A stretch of 21,839 nt of DNA, taken from the NCBI GenBank assembly GCA_964369175.1, contig CAYJEM010000032.1, forward strand, positions 1-21,839. The letters are read 5' to 3'. Of the stretch, positions 1-8,317 are shown one piece after another (positions within the stretch are counted from its first letter, which is position 1; every line of letters starts with the position of its first letter). The notes beneath the pieces were generated by a model. That model was not told the DNA's origin. It searched no databases and saw only the letters and a program-made list of their open reading frames with translations. The DNA is from Tannockella sp964369175. Its GTDB lineage: Bacteria; Bacillota_I; Bacilli_A; Erysipelotrichales; Coprobacillaceae. The translations under genes were made by a program, and so were the position numbers.

Positions 1-944
1 GTTGCTTGAACATCTAATAATAATAGATGATTATCAGTACCATTTGATACAAGTTTCACATCATGTTCTTTAAACACTTCTTCCATTGCTTTTGCATTTT
101 TAACTACATTATCAATATATGTTTTAAATTCTGGTTGCAATGCTTCATGGAAACAAATCGCTTTTCCAGCAATAACATGCATTAATGGTCCGCCTTGCAT
201 TCCTGGAAATACTGCACTATCAATCTTTTTTGCATACTCTTGTTTACATAAGATGGCCCCACCTCGTGGTCCGCGAAGCGTCTTATGCGTTGTTGTTGTT
301 ACTACATCTGCATGCGGGAATGGAGATTGGTGATTTTTAGTTGCAACTAAACCAGCAATGTGAGCCATATCAACCATAAAGATAGCGCCTACCTCTTTAC
401 AACATTTTGCCATGAATTCAAAATCAATTTCTCTTGCATAAGCACTTGCTCCAGCAACTACTAATTTAGGTTTTATTTCTTCAACCTTTCTTTTGAATTC
501 TTGGTAATCTATTACTTGATTTTCTTTATCAACTCCATAACTATGAAATTCATAATTTATTCCTGAATAATTTAGTGGATGTCCGTGTGTTAAATGTCCA
601 CCATCTGCAAGTGACATTCCTAGAACTTTATCTCCATGCTCTAACAACGCCAAATAAACTGCAGTATTTGCTTGTGCTCCTGAATGAGGTTGAACATTTG
701 CATGCTCAGCTCCAAACAATTTACATAATCTTTCAATTGCAAGTGCTTCAACTTCATCAACAAATGAGCAACCACCATAATATCTTTTAGCTGGATACCC
801 TTCAGCATACTTATTTGTTAAAATTGAACCCACCGCTTCTAAAATATCGGTTGATACAAAGTTTTCTGATGCAATTAATTCAATATTATTTCTCTGTCTT
901 TCTAACTCGCTTTGAATACTTCTAAAAACTGCAACATCCTTCAT
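1..944 (-). CDS. glyA: Serine hydroxymethyltransferase, 3' end cut by the window edge
   Basis: Cytoplasmic PLP enzyme that interconverts serine and glycine and feeds one-carbon units into tetrahydrofolate. Translating the minus strand from the ATG at 944 gives 314 uninterrupted codons running off the left edge. The N-terminus reads IELIASENFVS, followed by NKYAEGYPAKRYYGGC, and the PLP-lysine motif TTTTHKTLRGPRGG lies near residues 216-229, with Lys near 221. About 100 C-terminal residues (family length about 410-420) are outside the window. The start is set by the canonical N-terminus and by an AGGGGGA ribosome binding site located inside the end of rpiB; only 3 bases separate the two genes, so they are co-transcribed and probably translationally coupled. 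Identification is secure; only the C-terminus is unseen. Confidence 0.97.
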   Translation of the reverse strand, partial: MKDVAVFRSIQSELERQRNNIELIASENFVSTDILEAVGSILTNKYAEGYPAKRYYGGCSFVDEVEALAIERLCKLFGAEHANVQPHSGAQANTAVYLALLEHGDKVLGMSLADGGHLTHGHPLNYSGINYEFHSYGVDKENQVIDYQEFKRKVEEIKPKLVVAGASAYAREIDFEFMAKCCKEVGAIFMVDMAHIAGLVATKNHQSPFPHADVVTTTTHKTLRGPRGGAILCKQEYAKKIDSAVFPGMQGGPLMHVIAGKAICFHEALQPEFKTYIDNVVKNAKAMEEVFKEHDVKLVSNGTDNHLLLLDVQA

Positions 945-947
945 TGT

Positions 948-1388
948 TTATTCCCCCTCATAAGCCATCATTTTTTCAACTCGTAAATCGTGACGGCCAC
1001 CTTCGTAATCTGTTGTTAACCATGTATCAACAATACTTAATGCTAAACCTTCACCTACTACACGTTGCCCTAATGCAAGCATATTTGAATCATTATGTTC
1101 TCTAGTAGCACGCGCACTAAATACATCATGACAAAGTGCACAACGTATTGATTTTACCTTATTAGCAACAATACTAACGCCAATTCCAGTACCACATACA
1201 ATAATTCCTTTTTGACATTCACCACTTGCTACTGCTTTTGCTGCAAGTCCTGCATAATCAGGATAATCAACACTATCACTAGTATGTGTTCCATAATCCT
1301 CAATTTGATATCCGGCAGCTTCTAAATGTTTTTTTATAGCTTCCTTTAATTGTAATCCTCCATGATCATTTGCTAATGCTATCTTCAT
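948..1388 (-). CDS. rpiB: Ribose-5-phosphate isomerase B (RpiB/LacAB family)
   Basis: Interconverts ribose 5-phosphate and ribulose 5-phosphate in the pentose phosphate pathway. The 146-residue protein begins MKIALANDHGG, has the active-site cysteine loop IIVCGTGIGVSI, and ends in the usual family length of about 145-150. HEHNDSNMLALG carries the conserved HND signature. A start nine codons earlier (1415) is open, but the ATG at 1388 has GGAGG seven bases upstream and matches where the family begins, so 1388 is preferred. The gene overlaps the 3' end of the upstream sua5-like gene by 23 bases, indicating translational coupling in a sua5-rpiB-glyA operon. The related LacA/LacB or allose isomerases are alternatives, but the neighbourhood argues for RpiB. 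Confidence 0.93.
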   Translation of the reverse strand: MKIALANDHGGLQLKEAIKKHLEAAGYQIEDYGTHTSDSVDYPDYAGLAAKAVASGECQKGIIVCGTGIGVSIVANKVKSIRCALCHDVFSARATREHNDSNMLALGQRVVGEGLALSIVDTWLTTDYEGGRHDLRVEKMMAYEGE

Positions 1389-1989
1389 AATATACCTCCA
1401 AAATTTTCTCTTCACTTATACTTCCTTGGCGTAAAATATCCACTTGTCCATCCGTTACTTGTACAACAGTACTTGGTTTATCATTACCGGCATCCTGATT
1501 TACAATTGCCGCAACTTGTCCCTTAAACAATGTAATAACATCTTTAACACATACAATATCATCTTGTCCTGACAAATTAGCACTCGTCACCCACATTGGT
1601 CCAACAGTTCGTAATAATTCAAGTACAAAACTATCATCTGGTATTCGTATACCAATCGTATCTAATCCTGCCGTAAACAAATTATTTCCAACATCCTTCT
1701 TTGGTAAAACTATTGTCAACTTTCCAGGCATTAGCTCGTTCATTAGTGTGAACGCGCGTTCATCAATATAAGCGTATGTAGAACATTGTTCTACACTTGC
1801 AACCATTAACGTGATTGCTTTTGAAAGGCTTCGTTTTTTTATACGATATATTTGTTCCAAACCATCATGACAATCTATCAATGTCGCAAGCCCAAAGACT
1901 GTTTCCGTAGGCATTGCAATAACTTCACCGCTTTTTAATACTGCTGCTATCTTTTGAATATTAGATGTCTCTAACAAGTGCGTTTCCAT
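1366..1989 (-). CDS. L-threonylcarbamoyladenylate synthase, short TsaC/YrdC/YwlC type
   Basis: Makes threonylcarbamoyl-AMP from threonine, bicarbonate and ATP, the first step of t6A modification of ANN-decoding tRNAs. The 207-residue protein shows the YrdC signature: VIAMPTETVFGLA near residues 25-37, the IYRIKKRSLSKAITLMV basic motif that binds ATP, and VTSANLSGQ. It lacks the extra C-terminal Sua5 domain of the roughly 340-residue family members, so it is the TsaC-like short form. The open frame extends to 2019, but ATG 1989 has GAGGTGAT at the correct spacing, whereas the earlier ATG has none; 1989 is chosen. It is the first gene of the sua5-rpiB-glyA unit and has its own extended -10 promoter just upstream. 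Confidence 0.93.
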   Translation of the reverse strand: METHLLETSNIQKIAAVLKSGEVIAMPTETVFGLATLIDCHDGLEQIYRIKKRSLSKAITLMVASVEQCSTYAYIDERAFTLMNELMPGKLTIVLPKKDVGNNLFTAGLDTIGIRIPDDSFVLELLRTVGPMWVTSANLSGQDDIVCVKDVITLFKGQVAAIVNQDAGNDKPSTVVQVTDGQVDILRQGSISEEKILEVYYEDSISK

Positions 1990-2009
1990 CTTATCACCTC
2001 GTCTGTAAC

Positions 2010-2018
2010 ATTCTACCA
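2010..2018 (-). promoter_or_regulatory. Extended -10 promoter for the sua5-rpiB-glyA unit
   Basis: On the minus strand the sequence reads TGGTAGAAT, i.e. a TGn extension directly before TAGAAT (5/6 to the -10 consensus), about 20 bases before the ATG at 1989. A TTGATA lies further upstream, but its 21-base spacer is too long for a normal -35. It sits between the lcp1 terminator and sua5, as expected for a new transcription unit. Inferred from motif and context. Confidence 0.45.
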
Positions 2019-2069
2019 TAAATCACCATAAAATAGTATCAAGATTTACTAAAATAGTAAGATTTCATG

Positions 2070-2097
2070 CAAAAAAAGGAGTCATAAACTGACTCCT
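2070..2097 (-). terminator. Rho-independent terminator after the second LCP gene
   Basis: Perfect 8-bp stem (2077-2084 with 2090-2097, AGGAGTCA/TGACTCCT) with a 5-base loop, followed on the minus strand by seven T. It begins 5 bases after the stop codon of the LCP gene at 2103-3566, closing the polysaccharide/LCP region before the housekeeping operon. Confidence 0.9.
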
Positions 2098-2102
2098 AAT
2101 AC

Positions 2103-3566
2103 TTAGTTTGTATCTTCTATTTCTTGATTATCCATAACTTTATCAATAGTATCAATAATTTCTTGTAGCTCGGTTTCATCAGGAATAAAGGTAAACGTCT
2201 TTTGTCCTTCCATAGAGTACGTATCATAGCTATCTTCTCCCACACCCGTAAGTTGCATTTGAATAATATCCCATGATGCCATATCATTTACTTGCATATT
2301 CAACAAAGATTTCATTTCATCTTCAGACATACTTGTTTCAAAGCTACCTTGAATTGCTTGTAAGATTCCACTAAATCTTGTGATTGTAGAAGCAGACATC
2401 ATTTTATCTAACATTGCTTCAAGTAGTAGTTGTTGATTTTTTGCACGATCTACGTCTCCTGCTGGAAGAGCATAACGTTCTCTAACAAACGATAAAGCCA
2501 TGTCTCCATCCATTTCATTGATACCTTTAACTATGTCATAGTTTCCATGCATCGTTGTAAATTCAAATGGTGAATCTATCGTCACCCCGCCAATTGAATC
2601 TACTATATCGATAATTCCGCTAAAGTTTGTTTTTGCATAATAATTAATTTCTATCTCAAATAAATCGTTAATACTTCCCATTGTTTCTTCAATACCATAA
2701 ACCGCACTATGTGTTAGTTTATCCATTGCATTATATGAAGGTAAAGTAATTTGCATATCACGTGGAATACTTACTAGAAGCACTTGTTTTGTATTTGGAT
2801 TTACAACGGCCACTAAGTTTACATCACTTCTTGATACTGTTGAGACATCACCGTACACATCGATACCTGTTACATAAACAATAAATGGATTTTTTGTAAC
2901 ATTCGTACTTGTCGTCACCGGCACTACGGTAACTTCAATTTCAACACTATCGATTACTTTTGTTTCTGATGCAAAATGTGGGTACTGTTCTTCTACTACT
3001 GAAACATATGCTTGGTCTGCAATTATAACTTCAATATCTCCATTATATAAGTCGGTAACCATTTCTAAATAGTTATCATATGATTGTGTATCAAACTTTG
3101 TACTTGCTTTTTCTTCAAATTGTTTTAATGCTGTATTAATATTACGAACATCTGTTTTTTGTTCAATAGCGAAAGTTTCCATTTTAACATCATCAATTGT
3201 ACTTGCTGATGAATCGCTCATAACAATAACATCTACAATTCTCTTTTGGGTCTGTGATCCACCTATCATACTAAAGAAATTATTTCCTTGAATTGCATAG
3301 AAACTCATGAATACATTTGTACATATTAATAAAATACAAATAAACTTATGAAAGATAAGTGAAAATTTTTTATTATCTCTCTTTTTTCTTCCTAATGCTT
3401 TATTTATAGAATGCCAAAATATAAAGTAAATAAAGAGTAGTACTACACCAAAAAGTATTTCATATAGTGGTGTCAATACGCCAAGTAAATGTATTGAAAC
3501 AAACAATACAATAAGCGATATAAAATATAGTACCATTAACATTCTTTTGCTAAATAACAGCTTCAT
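2103..3566 (-). CDS. LCP (LytR-CpsA-Psr) family glycopolymer ligase, second copy
   Basis: Membrane-anchored enzyme expected to transfer an undecaprenyl-linked glycopolymer to peptidoglycan on the outer face of the membrane. Of 487 residues, about 10-31, 33-53 and 72-92 are three hydrophobic helices; about 105-215 form an extracytoplasmic alpha/beta domain reminiscent of a solute-binding fold; about 228-400 is the LCP domain. LCP residues are intact: SRSD (245-248), IPRD (267-270) and DVDRAKNQQ (371-379), which carry the arginines that bind the lipid pyrophosphate. The ATG at 3566 follows AAAGGAGAAG. The protein is a close paralogue of its upstream neighbour, 42 bases away, and a weak terminator lies between them. 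Role inferred from family and from the adjacent glycan genes; the exact polymer is not shown. Confidence 0.9.
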   Translation of the reverse strand: MKLLFSKRMLMVLYFISLIVLFVSIHLLGVLTPLYEILFGVVLLFIYFIFWHSINKALGRKKRDNKKFSLIFHKFICILLICTNVFMSFYAIQGNNFFSMIGGSQTQKRIVDVIVMSDSSASTIDDVKMETFAIEQKTDVRNINTALKQFEEKASTKFDTQSYDNYLEMVTDLYNGDIEVIIADQAYVSVVEEQYPHFASETKVIDSVEIEVTVVPVTTSTNVTKNPFIVYVTGIDVYGDVSTVSRSDVNLVAVVNPNTKQVLLVSIPRDMQITLPSYNAMDKLTHSAVYGIEETMGSINDLFEIEINYYAKTNFSGIIDIVDSIGGVTIDSPFEFTTMHGNYDIVKGINEMDGDMALSFVRERYALPAGDVDRAKNQQLLLEAMLDKMMSASTITRFSGILQAIQGSFETSMSEDEMKSLLNMQVNDMASWDIIQMQLTGVGEDSYDTYSMEGQKTFTFIPDETELQEIIDTIDKVMDNQEIEDTN

Positions 3567-3587
3567 TACAAACTTCTCCTTTTCAAT

Positions 3588-3610
3588 TAAAAAGGGATAA
3601 AGTTATCCCT
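3588..3610 (-). terminator. Terminator-like hairpin between the tandem LCP genes
   Basis: AGGGATA (3604-3610 on the minus strand) pairs with TATCCCT (3593-3599) around a 4-base loop, followed by a short T run. The upstream arm overlaps the stop codon (3609-3611) of the first LCP gene. The stem is AT-rich and the T tract is short, so partial read-through into the second LCP gene is likely. Confidence 0.65.
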
Positions 3611-5081
3611 ATTGTAATCCTTCTGTATCTTCTGGCGTTAGTTTCTCTCCAGCCATAACACGCTCAATTAACTCTTGGGCTGCATCCACAGACCAAGTAT
3701 ACGGTATTGTAATGTAGGCCCCAGTACTTGTTTCACCACCCGAACCTGTAATACTTACATGTGATATATTCCATGATGCCATGTCAGAAAGCTGCATATT
3801 TAACAATGAGCGTATTTCCTCACTACTCATATCTGTTTCAAAACTTCCTGATACAGCTTGTAAAATACCTGTTGCACGAGTAATAACCGATGGTGATGAT
3901 GCTTTGGTTATCATTGCTTCCAATGCAAGTTGTTGATTAATAACTCGATCAAAGTCGCCACGTGGAAGTGCATATCTTTCACGTACAAATGATAATGCCA
4001 TATCTCCATCCATATCATTTTCACCTTCAACAATTTCATAATTACCATGCATTGTTGTAAACTCATAAGGTGAATCAACTGTAATCCCACCTAATGCATC
4101 AACAATATCAATCATTCCACTAAAATTCGTTTTTGCATAATAATTTATTTCTTGATCTAAAAAGTTCTCAATTGTTGCAATCGTAACTGCTGGCCCCTGT
4201 GTCCCGGCATGTGTTAACTTATCTAAGTAGCCCGTACTTGATACTCTAACTTGCGTATCCCTAGGAATACTTACCATCAATATTTCTTTTGTTTTAGGAT
4301 GTATTACTACGACTAGATTAACATCAGATCTTGATACTGTTGAAATATCTCCATACATGTCAATTCCTGTAAAGTATACAACAAATGGATTTTCTGTAAC
4401 ATTTGTTGGATTCGTTGTAATTTCTGCTTGTTTAGAAACAGTAAACGTTGCAATGACTTTTGTCTCAGCATCAAAGTGCTCATATGGCTCTTCTAATAAC
4501 ACACGATACTCATTAGCGATTACCATTGCATCTATTTCACCATTATACATAGCGTCAGTCATTGTAATATAATCATCAAATTTTTCATATGTGAAAACAC
4601 TTGATTCATCTTCAAAGTGTGCTAATGCCTCAGTAATAATTGTTGACTCATTTTGGTAATTTACACCAACTAATTTATCTGTTAATCCTGTTAAATCAGC
4701 AATTGGTGAATCTACCAAAGCAACAATATCTACAACATAAATATTTTCATCTGCTTCTGTAACATCTTCAATCAATTCATCCCCTTCAATTATAATTGTA
4801 GAAGTATAAACTAATGCAATACTAATAAGCAAACTTAAAATCTTTGAAAAAATTGATCTTTTGCTGATTCTACTATTACCCGCTTTTTTCAAACCGGTAA
4901 CATTTAATATTACTAAAAACGCAAATAAAACAACTAGTGCCCCAATAACAGCAACCACATATTGCATGGGAATAAAATTCAATTCAATCAATAAATATGT
5001 AATAAGAACACTTGCAATTATCTGCATAAACCCTATCAACTTCATTGAAGTAAGTGCACTCAATATTTTATTTTTTTTCAT
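3609..5081 (-). CDS. LCP (LytR-CpsA-Psr) family glycopolymer ligase, first copy
   Basis: Predicted ligase joining a lipid-linked surface glycan to the cell wall. The 490 residues comprise hydrophobic helices near 12-34, 38-60 and 76-98, an extracytoplasmic domain (about 110-215) containing the same YDAMYNGEID-like core as its paralogue, and an LCP domain (about 230-400). Catalytic or binding motifs are complete: SRSD (250-253), IPRD (272-275) and DFDRVINQQ (376-384). The block from NYYAKTNFSG to ALSFVRERYALP is almost identical in both copies, so they arose by tandem duplication. The ATG at 5081 follows AGGAGG by 6-7 bases. It has its own promoter, but no terminator separates it from the glycosyltransferase unit upstream, so it can also be read as the tail of that operon. 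Confidence 0.9.
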   Translation of the reverse strand: MKKNKILSALTSMKLIGFMQIIASVLITYLLIELNFIPMQYVVAVIGALVVLFAFLVILNVTGLKKAGNSRISKRSIFSKILSLLISIALVYTSTIIIEGDELIEDVTEADENIYVVDIVALVDSPIADLTGLTDKLVGVNYQNESTIITEALAHFEDESSVFTYEKFDDYITMTDAMYNGEIDAMVIANEYRVLLEEPYEHFDAETKVIATFTVSKQAEITTNPTNVTENPFVVYFTGIDMYGDISTVSRSDVNLVVVIHPKTKEILMVSIPRDTQVRVSSTGYLDKLTHAGTQGPAVTIATIENFLDQEINYYAKTNFSGMIDIVDALGGITVDSPYEFTTMHGNYEIVEGENDMDGDMALSFVRERYALPRGDFDRVINQQLALEAMITKASSPSVITRATGILQAVSGSFETDMSSEEIRSLLNMQLSDMASWNISHVSITGSGGETSTGAYITIPYTWSVDAAQELIERVMAGEKLTPEDTEGLQ

Positions 5082-5105
5082 GGAAAACCTCCTATTAGTA
5101 CTATG

Positions 5106-5134
5106 ATGTTACCATATTATATGCTATTTTTCAA
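5106..5134 (-). promoter_or_regulatory. Sigma-A-type promoter of the LCP pair
   Basis: On the minus strand TTGAAA (5129-5134) is separated by exactly 17 bases from TAACAT (5106-5111), which is preceded by a TGG extended -10 element. It lies directly after the stop of the Alg13-like gene and 25 bases before the LCP start. A perfect TATAAT is embedded in the spacer but has no -35 at a usable distance. Confidence 0.55.
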
Positions 5135-5142
5135 CAAAATAT

Positions 5143-5625
5143 CTAAATCACATCATTTATAAACATCGTAATTTCATTTAGTATTTGTTGTTTATCACTA
5201 CAATACTCTTTTGGTTGAAAGTCTAATATAGCCTCAACTGCTTCATCAATTTCGATTAAATTATATACTGGATAGATATAACCTTGGCTTGAGTATTTTT
5301 CCATTATTTGAAGTTGGTGGTCATTACTTTGTTCTTTATATTTTGCAAGCCTAGGTACTACAATTATACGTTTCTTTTGTTTTAAACAATTGATTATTGA
5401 GCCTATTCCTGCATGTGTAATAATAATATCAGCACTATTTATGTGTTCTTGTATCTCTTGTTCACTAAAATAGTTTTGAATATAAACTCCTTCAATTTGA
5501 CCCTCTGTATATCCACTTTGAATAATAACTTCATTTTCATGAATAAATTTTGACTTTTTAAGGACCTCAAAAAACCTTGAAAAGGATTTATCTTGTGTTC
5601 CAAACATTATAAATATTTTCATCAT
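5143..5625 (-). CDS. Alg13/PssE/EpsF-like glycosyltransferase 28 C-terminal domain subunit
   Basis: A 160-residue single-domain protein corresponding to the nucleotide-sugar-binding half of a GT-B transferase. Visible motifs are IFIMFGTQDKSFSRF at the N-terminus and the donor-binding region ADIIITHAGIGSIINCL (near 85-101), followed by KKRIIVVPR and KEQSNDHQ (near 104-127), which are characteristic of Alg13, PssE and streptococcal Cps14G proteins. Such proteins work only with a membrane-associated Alg14/PssD partner, which here is the C-terminal third of the upstream gene; the genes overlap (ATGATGA), consistent with one complex made in a fixed ratio. AGGAGG precedes the first of two adjacent ATG codons (5625 and 5622). 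Sugar specificity cannot be read from the sequence. Confidence 0.87.
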   Translation of the reverse strand: MMKIFIMFGTQDKSFSRFFEVLKKSKFIHENEVIIQSGYTEGQIEGVYIQNYFSEQEIQEHINSADIIITHAGIGSIINCLKQKKRIIVVPRLAKYKEQSNDHQLQIMEKYSSQGYIYPVYNLIEIDEAVEAILDFQPKEYCSDKQQILNEITMFINDVI

Positions 5626-7427
5626 TTTAGTCCTCCTTTATATTTTGCGCGAGGGTACAATTCTAACATTTCTGGCCACTGCACTAAAAATAAATCAGCA
5701 ATTGGATAAACCATTCTTCCCGATAATGTTTTTGTAGTGATGTTTGCAAAAGTCTCAATGAATATAATTTTTTTTCTAAACAATTTTGCAATATAACAAA
5801 TCCATACAGTTGTATGGGCCCCTGTTGAAACAATAATATCAGGGCGGACTCTTCTAAAGATAATAAAGCTATAAACAATATTATATGGAATATTTAATAA
5901 AAACTTAAATAAATGTTCTTTTGTTCCTTCTTTTAAATACCAACTTCTAGCTTTATTGTTTTTTTTAACTTCTGCCATCATAGGATGATTTTCAGTAAGA
6001 ATAAACGAATTATGCTTATCCATAATTGGCTTCAACTCCATAAGTTCACTATAGTGTCCACCTGTAGAAGATGTAAAAATAATTCTTTTTTTGATATCTT
6101 TTGTGTTTGCTTCTTTTATAGTCTCACTGATACTTTGTTCCCCTATATGAAATAGTTTAGGACCAGTAAGCTCTTTGTTATAAAAAGTATACATATTTAA
6201 TTGATCCGTTATACAACCATCAAATGCTTGTAACGATTTTACAACACTGACATCTTTTTTATTTCCTTTAAAAAACATATCAATGTACAATAAGATTGTT
6301 TCTTTTTTTATCTTTTGACAATATTTGTTAAAGATTGGATCAGTAGATACAATTAATGATGCGTCACTATTATACAGTTTTTCTTTAATATTTTTACTAG
6401 TATTTATAGATGTTACTTGTATACGTTCATCAAGGATTTTAGGTTGTTCTTTTTCTTTTGTGAAAATAACGACTTCAAGATTATTATCAGGAAACTTTGA
6501 TAATATATTTTTTTGAAAGTTATTAAAGCTTGTAATATTTTCTAAGTTTACTAAGAAGGTAATTTTCTTTGTATTCTTTTTAATCAACACACCTCTAGTA
6601 AGCATCTTTCTAAACATGCAAATACTATTGCCACTAAGTTCAATTAGCTTTAATATAAATTTACTAGAATACACTTGTTTACAATAATACAGTTGACTTT
6701 CTTTTAACATTTTTAATTTACGGTAACGAGTATGACTTTTATCAATCGAAACTGAGTGTTCATGAATTACTTCAACTTCATTAAAGATTGCCGTCTTTAA
6801 TCCAGCATTCTTTGCTTTATGCCCTAAAAGATTTTCTTCATAATACAGAAATGTTCCTTCATCAAAATAACCAATTTTATCTATAACCTTTTTATGCATA
6901 CCAAAAAAACAACCATGAACAACATCAACCTGACTAACTGGTCCATTAAAATACGAATCTTTATAGAGAAGCATTTTCTTAAATGCTCTATTTACATAAA
7001 TCAAATTATCTAAAATATGATACCATGATTTCATTAATTTCCAACCGCGAATTTTCTTTCCATCTTCACTAATAACTGGAGCAACAACATCATACTGAGG
7101 GTAGCTTGAAACATAACCCATATAATTTTTCCATGCATATTCATCAACCACTATATCAGGATTTGAAATAACGTAAAAATCACATCCTTGTTCATATAAA
7201 TAACGTAGTCCTATATTATTCCCACTAGCATATCCGTTATTTTGGCTTGCTTGTATTATTGTTACTTTTGGATGATTAATTTCACTTAACCTTTGATAAG
7301 AGTCATCACTTGAGTGATTGTCGACAATACAGATTGCATCAATAAAAGGATACGATTGTACTTGCTCTATGTATTTAATTGTTGTATCTGCATCATTATA
7401 ATTTAATACGACTATTCCTACTTTCAT
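5622..7427 (-). CDS. Three-part glycosyltransferase: GT2 domain, GT-B-like half domain, Alg14/PssD domain
   Basis: The 601 residues divide into three parts. Residues 2-275 form a GT2 transferase of the rhamnosyltransferase type (VVLNYN, IVDNHSSDDS, ISNPDIVV with NPD at 89-91 in place of DxD, HGCFFGMHKKV, FDEGTFLYYEE). Residues 288-443 form an alpha/beta segment I cannot assign, but it resembles the N-terminal Rossmann half of a GT-B enzyme. Residues 447-601 are an Alg14/PssD/EpsE-like membrane-docking subunit, with SSTGGHYSEL, STGAHTTVW, KKIIFIETFA and ADLFLVQWPEM. Free-standing Alg14-type proteins are about 150-170 residues, so this is a fusion. Its Alg13-like partner overlaps the 3' end. 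The ATG at 7427 follows AAAGGGGA. Function inferred: two sequential sugar additions, the second performed with the downstream subunit. Confidence 0.85.
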   Translation of the reverse strand: MKVGIVVLNYNDADTTIKYIEQVQSYPFIDAICIVDNHSSDDSYQRLSEINHPKVTIIQASQNNGYASGNNIGLRYLYEQGCDFYVISNPDIVVDEYAWKNYMGYVSSYPQYDVVAPVISEDGKKIRGWKLMKSWYHILDNLIYVNRAFKKMLLYKDSYFNGPVSQVDVVHGCFFGMHKKVIDKIGYFDEGTFLYYEENLLGHKAKNAGLKTAIFNEVEVIHEHSVSIDKSHTRYRKLKMLKESQLYYCKQVYSSKFILKLIELSGNSICMFRKMLTRGVLIKKNTKKITFLVNLENITSFNNFQKNILSKFPDNNLEVVIFTKEKEQPKILDERIQVTSINTSKNIKEKLYNSDASLIVSTDPIFNKYCQKIKKETILLYIDMFFKGNKKDVSVVKSLQAFDGCITDQLNMYTFYNKELTGPKLFHIGEQSISETIKEANTKDIKKRIIFTSSTGGHYSELMELKPIMDKHNSFILTENHPMMAEVKKNNKARSWYLKEGTKEHLFKFLLNIPYNIVYSFIIFRRVRPDIIVSTGAHTTVWICYIAKLFRKKIIFIETFANITTKTLSGRMVYPIADLFLVQWPEMLELYPRAKYKGGLK

Positions 7428-7455
7428 ATATCCCCTTTCTTACATGCTTTCTATA

Positions 7456-8295
7456 CTACATGATTTCTTTTAAATATCTCTTTATTGCATCTTGGTAATC
7501 TGGTAATCTTTTAAATCCATTTTTATCTAACTCTGCTTTTGACATACGACTATTTTGTGGACGCTTTGCCTTTACCGGAAACATTGAAGAGTCTACTGGG
7601 TTTACTTTGACTGTACGTCCTGCTTGTTTAAAGATTTCACATGCAAATTCGTACCAACTGCAAATTCCTTCATTTGTTGCATGATATGTTCCAAACTTAG
7701 AACTTTGAATCATTTCTAATGCTAGGATTGCAAGGTCAGCTGTGTATGTTGGTGATCCAATTTGATCATCAACAACTGAAAGCTCATCTCTTGTCTCACT
7801 AAGCTTTAACATTGTTTTAATAAAATTGTTTCCATTTTTACCAAATACCCATGAAATTCTAACAATAAAATGTTTTTCGTATTCTTCAACAAGTAATTCT
7901 CCTTCATATTTTGTTTGTCCATAAACATTTAAAGGATTACGTTCATCATACTCATTCCACATATTCGTTCCTTGACCATCAAATACATAGTCTGTTGAAA
8001 AATACATTACCGGAATATCTAATTGTTTACATGCTGCAACAATATTCTTTGTTCCTTCTACATTTACTTTGCGACATACATCAATATCATCTTGGGCGTT
8101 ATCAACTGCAGTATATGCTGCACAGTGAATAACCGCATCATAACCACCATTCAAAATAACACTATCAACGCTTTCTTTACTTGTAATATCCATTTCTGCA
8201 ATATCAACACCATCTGCTTCAACATTGTATTGTTTTGCCACGTTTACAATATCATATCCTAATTGTCCATTATATCCTGTTACTAAAACTTTCAT
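7456..8295 (-). CDS. rfbD: dTDP-4-dehydrorhamnose reductase
   Basis: Last step of dTDP-L-rhamnose synthesis: NAD(P)H-dependent reduction of dTDP-4-dehydro-L-rhamnose in the cytoplasm. The 279-residue protein is an extended SDR enzyme with the family's GYNGQLG nucleotide-binding loop (7-13), the MYFSTDYVFDG block (97-107) and catalytic Tyr125/Lys129 in YGQTK. The ATG at 8295 is preceded by AAAAGGAGA. The gene is apart from rfbA-rfbC-rfbB, embedded among glycosyltransferase genes in the next transcription unit, with 28 bases to the downstream fusion gene. Length and motifs match the family closely. Confidence 0.95.
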   Translation of the reverse strand: MKVLVTGYNGQLGYDIVNVAKQYNVEADGVDIAEMDITSKESVDSVILNGGYDAVIHCAAYTAVDNAQDDIDVCRKVNVEGTKNIVAACKQLDIPVMYFSTDYVFDGQGTNMWNEYDERNPLNVYGQTKYEGELLVEEYEKHFIVRISWVFGKNGNNFIKTMLKLSETRDELSVVDDQIGSPTYTADLAILALEMIQSSKFGTYHATNEGICSWYEFACEIFKQAGRTVKVNPVDSSMFPVKAKRPQNSRMSKAELDKNGFKRLPDYQDAIKRYLKEIM

Positions 8296-8317
8296 CTTTA
8301 TCTCCTTTTATATCTAT

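Noticed and set aside
575..790. Open frame on the plus strand of 71 codons
   Set aside because: It lies entirely opposite glyA, whose translation is unmistakable; composition is rich in His/Leu as expected of an antisense shadow, and no ribosome binding site was noted.
1389..1415. Longer N-terminus of RpiB
   Set aside because: The nine extra residues are not in the family, and the ATG at 1388 has its own GGAGG at ideal spacing.
4357..5106. Plus-strand frames of 71 and 81 codons with hydrophobic content
   Set aside because: Both are antisense to the first LCP gene; hydrophobicity arises from the complement of its AT-rich membrane-segment codons, and no start signal is visible.
5684..5878. 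Second minus-strand frame of 64 codons
   Set aside because: It is an alternative frame inside the Alg14 domain of the fusion gene, without its own start signal.
7911..8262. Two overlapping plus-strand frames of 73 and 79 codons
   Set aside because: They are antisense shadows of rfbD and overlap each other in different frames.
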